This document shows positions 1-8,037 of a stretch of 38,841 nt of DNA, in pieces. The stretch is from Clostridium thermobutyricum DSM 4928 (GTDB taxonomy: Bacteria; Bacillota; Clostridia; Clostridiales; Clostridiaceae). Below the pieces are notes generated by a model. That model saw only the letters and a program-made list of their open reading frames with translations. It was not told where the DNA came from and ran no database searches. Position 1 is the first letter of the stretch. Every line of letters starts with the position of its first letter. A program made the position numbers and the translations under genes. The stretch is from the NCBI RefSeq assembly GCF_002050515.1, contig NZ_LTAY01000030.1, forward strand, positions 1 to 38,841, in the 5' to 3' direction.

Positions 1-177
1 AAATAATATTTGTAATATAAACTAAACTTAAGTAGAAAGTAGTAACTTTTTTAATTCTTTTGCATATTATATATTTTTTAATTCTTAAAATTAAAAAGAC
101 TTTTTTTAATTTATCTAAACTTTATATATGTGTCTAAATCATTATCTAAAAAAGCTGTTAATAATTAAATATATCAA

Positions 178-206
178 TTGACAAATTAAATCTAGAATGG
201 TAGTAT
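178..206 (+). promoter_or_regulatory. Sigma-A type promoter for the GT-C gene
   Basis: A perfect TTGACA (178-183) is followed by a 17-nt spacer and TAGTAT (201-206). Transcription should start near 213, leaving a leader of about 110 nt before the TTG start at 324. The rest of 1-323 is AT-rich DNA in which I see no gene or clear structure. Confidence 0.7.
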
Positions 207-323
207 TTGCAACGTAAAATAATATGGTTAAATAAAGCTTACAATTATAACTTTATATACAGATAACCAATAAAAAGTTTTAATTACAAAAGAACTAAAC
301 TTTTCTATAAAGGAGGAAAAAAA

Positions 324-1505
324 TTGAAAAACACACTAGATAAAAAAATATATCAACTATTTGATAAATATTTTTTTCAAATTTTTGTATTTGTAATGAT
401 TTTAATTTCAATTTGGATAAGATATATTTTCATTAATTTTACTACAGACGATTATACTTATTTTCTTAAACCTTGGGTTAACTATATAGCAACTCATGGA
501 GGATTACGTTCTTTAGCTACAATTCCAGCAAATTATAATGTTCCTTATTTATATATTTTAACTTTGATAGCAAAAGCACCTCAATATTCTCTTTATTTAA
601 TAAAAATTGTATCAATAATTTTTGACTATATATTAGCATTTGCAGGAGCTTTAATAATAGGAAAATTATTAGAAAATAAAAGTTCAAAAAGATTTGCTCA
701 AATTTTTGTTTTTTTAGGAATTTTATTTATACCAACTGTTATTTTAAACGGAAGTGCTTGGGCACAATGTGATGGTATATATTCATCTTTTTGTTTATTT
801 TCTATTTATTTTTTACTAGATGATCATCCATCTATTAGTTTTATATTTTTTGGGATAGCATTTGCCTTTAAACTACAAGCAATATTTATATTACCAGTGT
901 TAATAATTCTTTATTTTAGTAATAGAAAATATTCAATACTTAATTTTTTATGGATTCCAATAGTAAATGTTATACTATATATCCCAGCCTTAATTAGTGG
1001 CAGAAGCTTTAGCAAAATAATATCAATTTATTTTACTCAAGAATCACAATATAAAAAATTAACTCTTAATATGGCTAATATATATTCATTTTTCCATAGT
1101 GGAGAAAATAACATGATAAGAACAGCGGGAATAATATTTACATTATTTATCTTTGCTATGATTTTTTGCTTTATTATTTATAAAAAGAAAAAGTTATCAA
1201 ACCTTAATATAGTAACTTTATCTCTTTTATCAGTTCTAATATCAACATATTTTCTACCAGGCATGCACGGACGTTATGTATATTTAGCTGTTGTCTTATC
1301 AGTAATATATGCAATAATGAAAAAATCTAAATTTTATGTTGCAATAATTCTTATGTTTAATTCTTTTATGAATTATATACGATATTTATGGGCTTACAAT
1401 CTTATAGATATTAAAATAATATCTGCAATGCAATTTATAATATTAATATGTGTTTTAGTTGATTTCTTTAAAGACCTTAATAAGGGTGAAGAACTTATTT
1501 GTTAA
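324..1505 (+). CDS. Polytopic membrane protein, Gpi18-like mannosyltransferase (GT-C type)
   Basis: This 393-residue integral membrane protein is probably a GT-C glycosyltransferase that uses a polyprenyl-phosphate sugar donor. It starts with TTG, chosen because AGGAGG lies 7 nt upstream. Hydrophobic segments run along the whole length (first near residues 17-38). After TM1 there is an acidic TTDDY motif (about residues 40-44), the position where GT-C enzymes carry their catalytic acidic residue. The later motifs NGSAWAQCDGIY and AFKLQAIFILP are typical of the COG5542 Gpi18-related family. It is monocistronic, with its own promoter and a terminator shared with dbpA. The sugar and acceptor cannot be deduced; a polyprenyl-linked cell-wall or lipoglycan substrate is inference from the family. 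Confidence 0.72.
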   Translation: MKNTLDKKIYQLFDKYFFQIFVFVMILISIWIRYIFINFTTDDYTYFLKPWVNYIATHGGLRSLATIPANYNVPYLYILTLIAKAPQYSLYLIKIVSIIFDYILAFAGALIIGKLLENKSSKRFAQIFVFLGILFIPTVILNGSAWAQCDGIYSSFCLFSIYFLLDDHPSISFIFFGIAFAFKLQAIFILPVLIILYFSNRKYSILNFLWIPIVNVILYIPALISGRSFSKIISIYFTQESQYKKLTLNMANIYSFFHSGENNMIRTAGIIFTLFIFAMIFCFIIYKKKKLSNLNIVTLSLLSVLISTYFLPGMHGRYVYLAVVLSVIYAIMKKSKFYVAIILMFNSFMNYIRYLWAYNLIDIKIISAMQFIILICVLVDFFKDLNKGEELIC

Positions 1506-1512
1506 TATTAAT

Positions 1513-1547
1513 AAAAAAGACTTTTCTATTTGAGAAAAGTCTTTTTT
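1513..1547. terminator. Bidirectional terminator between GT-C gene and dbpA
   Basis: A perfect 15-bp inverted repeat (1513-1527 with 1533-1547) has a 5-nt loop. It is flanked by A-runs and T-runs, so it can end transcription from both converging genes. Confidence 0.9.
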
Positions 1548-1565
1548 ATTATTTATTTCTAAAAA

Positions 1566-2990
1566 CTAATTTTTTGCTTTTTCTACTTTAAGCTTTTTAC
1601 CTTTTATAGTTTTATTTTTCAATTCTCTTAAAACTTTCTCTCCTTTATTATTGAATATTTCAACTGTTGAACCATTATCTTTTATTTCAATTATTCCTAT
1701 ATCATCTTTTTCTATTCCATCTATGCTACATATAGTTCCTACTATATCTAATATTCTAATTTTTTTCTTTTTTCCTCCATTTAAATAAAGTTTTGTTATC
1801 CCTTTAATACTTTTCTTTTTATCTTCTCTCTTCTTTGGATTTTGTCTCAATATCTTTTCTGATAAAGCTTTATCTTTTATTTCTTTTTCTTTATAAAGCT
1901 CTATTTTTAAATTTATATATTCTTCTATTCTATTTAAATATTTATCTTCATATGGAGTCATTATTGTTATTGAACTTCCTTTAAGCCCTCCTCTTCCAGT
2001 TCTCCCTATTCTATGAACATAAGCTTCTTTTTCAACTGGAATATCTATATTTATTACATGTGTAACATTTTCTACATCTAAACCTCTAGCTGCTATATCT
2101 GTTGCAATAAGTATTTTAAATCTCCCTTCTCTAAAACTATCCATTTTTTTATTTCTTTCTTTTTGAATCATATCTCCATGCAACTTATCTATAGAATATC
2201 CTTTTTCTTTAAAATAATTATACGCAATCTCTACATTATCTTTTGTTCTACAAAAAATAATTGCTCTTTCAGGAATTTCACTTAAAAGTATACTATTTAC
2301 TTTTTCTAATTTTTCTTTTCCTTCTACTACAATTAATCCATGAGTTATTCCCTCTGTTACTAATCCCTTTCCTTCACATTTAATCCATACAGGCCTATCC
2401 ATATGTTTTTTAGTTAGTTCTTCTATTTTTTCTGGAACTGTTGCAGAAAATAACATTGTTGTTCTGTTTTTATTTATTCTTCTACATACTCCTTCTACTT
2501 GATTTATAAATCCCATATTAAACATTTCATCAGCTTCATCTATAACAAGGTATTTTATCATTTTTCCGTTTAAAGTACCTTTATCTAAATGATCTAATAC
2601 TCTTCCTGGTGTCCCTACAACTATATGTACTTTTCCTTTTAAAGCATTATCTTGTTCTTTAACTGATTCTTTTCCTATTAAAGTACAAACCTTTAACTTT
2701 TTATATCTTCCTATATTTTTAATATCTTGACTTATTTGTATTGCAAGCTCTCTTGTAGGAGCTAAAATCAAAGCTTTATCCCATTCTTCATCAAAACTTA
2801 ATCTTTCACATAAAGGAATTGCAAAAGCTCCTGTTTTTCCACTTCCTGTTTGAGATTTTACTATTAAATCTTTATTTAATAACGCTTCCTTTATAACCTT
2901 TTCTTGTACCTCTGTTGGCTTTTTATATCCTAAATCATTAATTGCTTTTAATATTTCTTTGCTTAATTTAAAATCATTAAAACTACTCAT
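1566..2990 (-). CDS. dbpA: DEAD-box ATP-dependent RNA helicase DbpA
   Basis: This RNA helicase very probably acts on 23S rRNA during large-subunit assembly. The canonical motifs appear in order: Q-motif region, SQTGSGKT (I), PTRELA (Ia), TPGR (Ib), DEAD (II), SAT (III), ATDIAARGLD (V) and HRIGRTGRGG (VI). The last roughly 75 residues form the compact DbpA-type RNA-binding domain (KLYLNGGKKKKIRILDIVG onwards), which in the DbpA/YxiN family recognises hairpin 92 of 23S rRNA. Length 474 aa is normal. The start is ATG preceded by GGAGG. It lies downstream of hydF on the same strand, but a strong hairpin separates them. Confidence 0.92.
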   Translation of the reverse strand: MSSFNDFKLSKEILKAINDLGYKKPTEVQEKVIKEALLNKDLIVKSQTGSGKTGAFAIPLCERLSFDEEWDKALILAPTRELAIQISQDIKNIGRYKKLKVCTLIGKESVKEQDNALKGKVHIVVGTPGRVLDHLDKGTLNGKMIKYLVIDEADEMFNMGFINQVEGVCRRINKNRTTMLFSATVPEKIEELTKKHMDRPVWIKCEGKGLVTEGITHGLIVVEGKEKLEKVNSILLSEIPERAIIFCRTKDNVEIAYNYFKEKGYSIDKLHGDMIQKERNKKMDSFREGRFKILIATDIAARGLDVENVTHVINIDIPVEKEAYVHRIGRTGRGGLKGSSITIMTPYEDKYLNRIEEYINLKIELYKEKEIKDKALSEKILRQNPKKREDKKKSIKGITKLYLNGGKKKKIRILDIVGTICSIDGIEKDDIGIIEIKDNGSTVEIFNNKGEKVLRELKNKTIKGKKLKVEKAKN

Positions 2991-3010
2991 ATTTTCCTCC
3001 TAAATCAAAA

Positions 3011-3075
3011 AATTAGACTGTATTAAACTAACTATTAAGATAACATATCTTTCAAAGTTTTAATACAGTCTAATT
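3011..3075 (-). terminator. Hairpin terminator between hydF and dbpA
   Basis: A perfect 17-bp inverted repeat (3011-3027 with 3059-3075) has an unusually long 31-nt loop. On the minus strand it is followed by TTTTTT, then immediately by the dbpA ribosome binding site. It should stop hydF read-through. No promoter fits between it and dbpA except inside the loop or in hydF. Confidence 0.75.
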
Positions 3076-3078
3076 AAA

Positions 3079-4272
3079 TTATTTTATATTAAATTTTTCT
3101 GTTGATCTATCTAATATTCCTGTTAAAAATGCTAATACTACTCCATAATTTGTAATAGGAGTTTTATTTTCTTCACATTTTAAAACTCTATTCATTACAG
3201 TTTTTCTATTTATCATACATGCTCCGCAATGAATAACTAATGAATATTTATCTAAATCTTCAGCAAAATCATATCCTACTTTATATTCAAAATCTAATTC
3301 TCCACCAACATATTTTTGAAGTGCTTTTGGAATTTTCACTCTTCCTATATCTTCATGAGATACATTGTGAGTACAACTTTCTGCAAAAAGAACTTTATCT
3401 CCAGGTTTTAAATTTCTTATAGCATTTACTCCTTCTATAAATGACTTTAAATCACCTTTTTGTCTAGCAAATAGTATTGAAAAGCTTGTAAGTTTTATTT
3501 CTTTTGGAACTATATCGCTAACTTTTTTAAATGCTTGAGAATCTGTTACAACTAAATCTATATCTTTTAAATCCTTTAAAGCTGATTTAAGTTCTGTATC
3601 TCTCACAACATAACTTTTTATACCATTATCAAGACAATCACGTATAAGTTGGACTTGTGGTAATATAAGTCTTCCTTTTGGAGCTTCTGAATCTATAGGA
3701 ACAACCATAACTACTTTTCCCCCATAAGGAACTATATCTCCTATTAAATTTCTCTCTTCTTCTTCTTTTTCAAGAATTTTCACAAGTTCTTCTTTTAATT
3801 CTTCTATTCCACAATCAGTAACTGTTGATGTAGGAATAACTGTTTTATATTTAGACTTTAATCCAGTTACTATATCACTATTTGCAACTTCGGCTTTATT
3901 CGCTGCTACTATAAATGGAATATTAAATTTTCTAGCTTCTATAACCCATTTTTCAAATGAATCATAATCTGGACTACTTGAATCAATAACAAAAATTCCT
4001 ACATCCGTCTTTCTTAAAACTTCCATAGTTTTTTTCATTCTAAGCTCTCCAAGTTCTGATTTATCTTCAAGCCCTGCTGTATCAATAAGAAGAACAGGTC
4101 CAACTGGTATAAGCTCCATTGCCTTTTGAACAGGATCAGTTGTTGTTCCTTGAACATCTGATACAAGTGACATTTCTTGCCCTAAAATCTTATTCATAAG
4201 AGATGACTTACCGCTATTTGTATTACCAAAAATGGCTATATGCTTCCTATTTGAATTAGGGGTATTATTCAT
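3079..4272 (-). CDS. hydF: [FeFe]-hydrogenase maturation GTPase HydF
   Basis: HydF is the GTPase scaffold on which the 2Fe subcluster of the H-cluster is assembled before delivery to apo-HydA. The N-terminal G domain has a P-loop GNTNSGKSS (residues 16-24), a DTAG switch motif and NKAE in place of NKxD. The C-terminal domain carries the HydF iron-sulfur motif CxH...CGxC: CTHN, then HCGACM about 50 residues later. Length 397 aa is typical. It sits just downstream of hydG but behind a strong terminator, so it likely also has its own promoter. No hydrogenase structural gene is in the window. Confidence 0.96.
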   Translation of the reverse strand: MNNTPNSNRKHIAIFGNTNSGKSSLMNKILGQEMSLVSDVQGTTTDPVQKAMELIPVGPVLLIDTAGLEDKSELGELRMKKTMEVLRKTDVGIFVIDSSSPDYDSFEKWVIEARKFNIPFIVAANKAEVANSDIVTGLKSKYKTVIPTSTVTDCGIEELKEELVKILEKEEEERNLIGDIVPYGGKVVMVVPIDSEAPKGRLILPQVQLIRDCLDNGIKSYVVRDTELKSALKDLKDIDLVVTDSQAFKKVSDIVPKEIKLTSFSILFARQKGDLKSFIEGVNAIRNLKPGDKVLFAESCTHNVSHEDIGRVKIPKALQKYVGGELDFEYKVGYDFAEDLDKYSLVIHCGACMINRKTVMNRVLKCEENKTPITNYGVVLAFLTGILDRSTEKFNIK

Positions 4273-4307
4273 AATAAACTCACTCCTTTTTGTCCTATGT
4301 TTTTAAA

Positions 4308-4344
4308 AAAGGCTCCTTCAAATTCATCCTTTGAAGGAGCCTTT
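4308..4344 (-). terminator. Rho-independent terminator between hydG and hydF
   Basis: A perfect 15-bp GC-containing stem (4308-4322 with 4330-4344) with a 7-nt loop is followed on the minus strand by a T-run. It ends, or partly attenuates, the TM1266-hydE-hydG transcript before hydF. Confidence 0.9.
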
Positions 4345-4381
4345 ATACATATATTATACTATTTTATTTCTTTTTATTAAA

Positions 4382-5764
4382 CTATAGATATAAATCTCTT
4401 TTACCATTTAATAAATTATCTATATTTTCTTCTGTTATTTTTCTTGTATTTTCATTTTTTATCTCACTTGCTATTTTTCTTGCAAAATTTATAGCTTTTT
4501 CTTTAAATCTCTCATCACCATAATCTATTGCATATTCCACAAGAGTTGTTATAGCATTTGGTTCACAAACTTTTTGAATTTCACCTGATTTTGCAAGACT
4601 CATAAATCTGTCTCCAACTCTTCCTTTTCTATAACAAGCTGTACAGAAACTTGGAATATATCCATCATCTATAAGCTGTTCAATAGCTGACATACTATCT
4701 GTTTCAACATCAAAAAGCTTAAATTGCTCATCACTATCTTCATTATTTGCTCTTTTTTTGTATCCACCTATAACAGTTGTTGAACCAACAGATATTTGAG
4801 ATATACCATATGTCATAATTTCTTTTCTAAGTTCAGGAGTTTCTCTTTCTGTAATCATAAGTCCTGTAAATGGAACAGCGATTCTAATTACAGCAACTAC
4901 TCTTTTAAATGTTTCATCATCAAGTAAGTATGAAAGTTCTTCCATATCAACTCCAGCAGCTTCTCTAATTCTTGGAACAGATATTGTATGGAATCCTACT
5001 CCATATTTTTCTTCTAAATGATCATTGTGCATCATAAGACCTAAAACTTCAAATCTTGGATCAGCTAGTCCAAATAAAACTCCTGCTCCAACATCTTCAA
5101 TTCCAGCTTCCATAGCTCTATCAAAAGCTGTTAAATGATATTCATAATCGCTCTTTAATGAATTTGGATGTGCTTTTTCATACATTGGTTTATTATAAGT
5201 TTCTTGGAATAATACATAAGTTCCTATTCCTTTTTCATATAATTTTCTATAATTTTCAACAGAAGTAGCAGCAATATTTACATTTGTTCTTCTTATTTCT
5301 CCATTTCCATTTTGAGTTTTGTACATTGTATCTATACATTCAAGAACATATTCTATAGGAGCATTTACAGGATCTTCTCCAAGTTCTAAAACAAGTCTCT
5401 TGTGCCCCATCGCTTCAAGAAGTCTTACTTCTTCTGCCACTTCTTCTTGAGTTAATTTTTTTCTTTCAAATTTATTGTTACATTGGTATCCACAATAAAC
5501 ACATTTGTTAACACAATAGTCACTTACATAAAGAGGAGCAAATATAACTATTCTTTTTCCATATATTTCTTCTTTGATTTCCCCTGCAATTTTAAAAATT
5601 TCTTTTTCTACATCTTTTTCTTTTGTAGCTAAAAGTATAGCTATGTCTCTGTAATCTAATTTTTCTCTTTTTCTAGCCTTTTCTATAACTTGTAAAGATT
5701 CTTCTCTTGTAGGATTTTTAGTTTCTTCTAAGATGCTGTTAATATAATCATGATTTATAAACAT
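4382..5764 (-). CDS. hydG: [FeFe]-hydrogenase H-cluster radical SAM maturase HydG
   Basis: HydG is the tyrosine lyase that makes CO and cyanide ligands for the H-cluster from L-tyrosine. The radical SAM motif is CVNKCVYC (Cys84, 88, 91) in CX3CX2C spacing. The C-terminal auxiliary-cluster motif diagnostic of HydG, CX2CX22C, is present and starts with CTACYRKGR. Length 460 aa is normal. The ATG is preceded by AGGAGG (5766-5772 region). The gene follows hydE with a 30-nt gap, so the two are cotranscribed. Distinguished from thiazole synthase ThiH by the C-terminal Cys motif and the context. Confidence 0.97.
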   Translation of the reverse strand: MFINHDYINSILEETKNPTREESLQVIEKARKREKLDYRDIAILLATKEKDVEKEIFKIAGEIKEEIYGKRIVIFAPLYVSDYCVNKCVYCGYQCNNKFERKKLTQEEVAEEVRLLEAMGHKRLVLELGEDPVNAPIEYVLECIDTMYKTQNGNGEIRRTNVNIAATSVENYRKLYEKGIGTYVLFQETYNKPMYEKAHPNSLKSDYEYHLTAFDRAMEAGIEDVGAGVLFGLADPRFEVLGLMMHNDHLEEKYGVGFHTISVPRIREAAGVDMEELSYLLDDETFKRVVAVIRIAVPFTGLMITERETPELRKEIMTYGISQISVGSTTVIGGYKKRANNEDSDEQFKLFDVETDSMSAIEQLIDDGYIPSFCTACYRKGRVGDRFMSLAKSGEIQKVCEPNAITTLVEYAIDYGDERFKEKAINFARKIASEIKNENTRKITEENIDNLLNGKRDLYL

Positions 5765-5794
5765 TCAAATTCCTCCTAAAATTACATTTTTTCG

Positions 5795-6850
5795 TTATTT
5801 TTCTTTAAACCAATTTATGTTATCTCCTCTACCTACCTCTACTTCATATCCAAATCTTCTCATTCTACCTTCTATACACATTCTGCACTCTGCTGCTTCG
5901 TCTCCTGTGCAAATTTTTCCATCATAAAGAGCATATTTATCTCTAACATCTGTTGGTGAAAGATTAGGCATAACAACATTTCCTCCTGCTTTAATACCTT
6001 TCTCTCTACCCAAAGGATCAATACTTCCAAGTGCTGTTGTTGCTGGAAGCAGTACATCTGGTAAAAGAAGTCTTACTAAAGCTAACATTATTACTGTTTT
6101 TTGTAGAGTTCCGCCTTTTTCGTTTCCAAGAGGTGTATCCTTTTGAGGAATAAAAGGACCTATTCCACACATTGCTGGTTTAAAAGTCTTTACAAATCTT
6201 AAATCTTTTACAAGATCAGAATTTGTTTGATTTGGAAGTCCAACCATAAATCCTGCTCCTGCTTGATATCCTATTTCCTTAAGGTTTTTCAAACACTCTC
6301 TTCTTTCTTCAAAAGATGCACCAGGATGAAGACTTTCATAAAGTTCTTTACTAGCAGTCTCATGTCTTAAAAGATATCTATCTGCCCCTGCTTCATACAT
6401 TTTTTTATAAGATTCATAACTTCTTTCACCAAGAGAAAGTGTTATTGCATTTTTAGGATGACGTCTTTTTATCTCTTTTATTATTTCTATCATCTTTTCA
6501 TCTGTAAAATAATCATCTTCTCCACCTTGAAGCACATAAGTTTTATATCCTAGTTTATCACCTAAATCTACACACTCCATGATTTGATCAAATGTAAGTC
6601 TATATCTATCTGCATTTTTATTGCTTCTTCTTATTCCACAATAAGCGCAGTCTCTCTTACAGAAATTTGTAAATTCAATAAGACCTCTCATATAAACTTT
6701 ATTATCATAGTTTTCTCTTCTAATAATATCTGCTTTTTCTGATAAATACTCTTGTTCAGTAAAAGTTATATTATCTAAAAGATATAAAAGTTCCTCATCA
6801 GTTGCATCATGTTCTTTAAATAACTTATCAATAATGTTTTTTACGTTCAT
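5795..6850 (-). CDS. hydE: [FeFe]-hydrogenase H-cluster radical SAM maturase HydE
   Basis: HydE is a radical SAM enzyme of H-cluster assembly that processes the HydG-derived Fe(CO)2(CN)-cysteine synthon. The CX3CX2C motif is CKRDCAYC (Cys64, 68, 71). A second, C-terminal cysteine set, CTGDEAAECRMC (spacing CX7CX2C), matches the optional second cluster site of HydE proteins and is intact here. Length 351 aa is normal. It starts at ATG after GAAAGGAAG and sits 18 nt downstream of the TM1266-family gene and 30 nt upstream of hydG. Confidence 0.96.
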   Translation of the reverse strand: MNVKNIIDKLFKEHDATDEELLYLLDNITFTEQEYLSEKADIIRRENYDNKVYMRGLIEFTNFCKRDCAYCGIRRSNKNADRYRLTFDQIMECVDLGDKLGYKTYVLQGGEDDYFTDEKMIEIIKEIKRRHPKNAITLSLGERSYESYKKMYEAGADRYLLRHETASKELYESLHPGASFEERRECLKNLKEIGYQAGAGFMVGLPNQTNSDLVKDLRFVKTFKPAMCGIGPFIPQKDTPLGNEKGGTLQKTVIMLALVRLLLPDVLLPATTALGSIDPLGREKGIKAGGNVVMPNLSPTDVRDKYALYDGKICTGDEAAECRMCIEGRMRRFGYEVEVGRGDNINWFKEK

Positions 6851-6868
6851 AAGACTTCCTTTCTAGAG

Positions 6869-7114
6869 TTAAATTTCTTTTTTGCTAATAGCAGTTTTAA
6901 CTGTAACCCCATTAATGTTTCCAAGTTTCCCTGTAAGACTATTTATTTCATTTAACTCTCCCTTAACTACAATAGAAATAACAGAAACCTCTTCTTCTAA
7001 AGGAATCCCCATTCTTCCTTTTATATTTCCTCTAAAAGAAGCTAAGGTACTATTAAATTTTTCTTGACATAAAATTGGATTTTCTAATATTGCACTTATA
7101 ACAGCCACTTTCAT
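6869..7114 (-). CDS. TM1266-family iron-only hydrogenase system putative regulator
   Basis: This 81-residue protein belongs to the small family named after Thermotoga TM1266, whose genes travel with hydEFG. The fold is ACT/NikR C-terminal-like (family knowledge). It is visible here as an MKVAVISAIL beta strand followed by the segment around GMGIPLEEEVSVISIVVKG. There is no DNA-binding domain, so the label regulator is a family name and not demonstrated. It is the first gene of the TM1266-hydE-hydG unit, with a GGGG-type weak ribosome binding site and a hairpin immediately upstream. Confidence 0.85.
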   Translation of the reverse strand: MKVAVISAILENPILCQEKFNSTLASFRGNIKGRMGIPLEEEVSVISIVVKGELNEINSLTGKLGNINGVTVKTAISKKEI

Positions 7115-7137
7115 TTTTTCTTACCCCATTTCATAAA

Positions 7138-7181
7138 AAAGACTAATCTTCTCTTAATAATTTAAAAGAAAATTAGTCTTT
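7138..7181 (-). terminator. Hairpin in front of the TM1266-hydEG unit
   Basis: The 18-nt arms (7138-7155 and 7164-7181) pair fully in the minus-strand RNA if two G-U pairs are allowed. The hairpin is followed by TTTTTT. It ends only about 24 nt before the start codon of the TM1266-family gene. It either terminates the 7367-7870 gene or acts as a leader attenuator of the hyd unit. Confidence 0.65.
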
Positions 7182-7198
7182 AACTCTCAACTATTAAA

Positions 7199-7217
7199 TT
7201 TAGTATACTTTACTAAA
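7199..7217. promoter_or_regulatory. 19-bp palindrome upstream of the hyd unit, possible operator or -10 region
   Basis: TTTAGTA and TACTAAA (7-bp arms, 5-nt spacer) form a perfect dyad. On the minus strand it contains TATACT (7202-7207), which could be a -10 box, but no good -35 lies 16-18 nt upstream. It is the only clear dyad, apart from the hairpin, in the 250-bp gap before the hydrogenase maturation genes. Confidence 0.35.
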
Positions 7218-7366
7218 ACTATTAACATAGCTTTTAAGCATCTAAAAAATTACTGTTATCATATTAAAAACTGCTCTTTCAAATTAGATCTCTCTTTTTT
7301 GTTAGAAATACTTTTAAAATTCCCAAAATCTTAAAGAATACTCTCTAAAACATGGATACATTTAAA

Positions 7367-7870
7367 TTATATACCTAATTTGACTAAAATGCTATCTATA
7401 AGCTGTTTCTTTTTTTCTCCTAAATAACTTCCATAGTAATTTTTTTCTTGATCTCTGTTTTCTATATTTACTAAAAGGAATTTATCAAATTCCCATTTAT
7501 ATCTCTTCTCAATCTCTTCATTTATTTCTCTTAATAATTCAATTGAATTAATTTTTTTAAATTTTCTTATTTTTCCTTCAAGTTCAGTATTATATTTCTT
7601 TATTTTTTCTACAATACTTCTAACTGTTTTTATTTTATTTTTTAAGTAATATTTTTCAAATTCAGTCTTTTTTAAAAATAATTCTTCTATTGAATATTCT
7701 TTTCCTAATATTTCAATAGTTGCACTTCCTTTTTCAAAAAGATTTCTTATTATTTGAGAAACTAAAACTTCTCTATCTTCAATTTGAAATTCTCCACCCA
7801 CAATTTCAATAGCTTTTCCTAAGTGATTTAATGATTCTTCTATTTTCTTGTCATTCAATTCTATTATCAT
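7367..7870 (-). CDS. Hypothetical 167-aa protein, charged and helical
   Basis: I do not recognise this protein. It is soluble, with no signal peptide or membrane segment. It is rich in Lys, Glu and Ile, with a strongly charged probable helical or coiled-coil stretch at about residues 70-125 and no cysteines. The N-terminal part (MIIELNDKKIEESLNHLGKA, then KEYSIEELFLKK) looks globular. The start is ATG after GAGGAG. It is transcribed toward the hyd unit but separated from it by about 250 nt containing a hairpin, and it diverges from the diguanylate cyclase gene. A coding origin is likely given length, ribosome binding site and codon use. Confidence 0.6.
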   Translation of the reverse strand: MIIELNDKKIEESLNHLGKAIEIVGGEFQIEDREVLVSQIIRNLFEKGSATIEILGKEYSIEELFLKKTEFEKYYLKNKIKTVRSIVEKIKKYNTELEGKIRKFKKINSIELLREINEEIEKRYKWEFDKFLLVNIENRDQEKNYYGSYLGEKKKQLIDSILVKLGI

Positions 7871-7985
7871 ATTGTAACTCCTCTTATTTACTAAAATACA
7901 TACTTTTTATTATAAATCCTGCTAAAATTCTTGTCTATCTATTTTAATTTATTTTTATTTTCTACATAATGCGACAATATTATTG

Positions 7986-7991
7986 TATAAT
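7986..7991 (+). promoter_or_regulatory. Probable -10 box of the diguanylate cyclase gene
   Basis: A consensus TATAAT, preceded directly by TTG, lies 46 nt before the start codon at 8038. There is no convincing -35 at 17 nt (TACATA). It is in the 167-nt gap between divergent genes. Confidence 0.4.
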
Positions 7992-8037
7992 GATATTATG
8001 TTTAGTTTTTATGATTACATTATAGCGAGGTACACTT

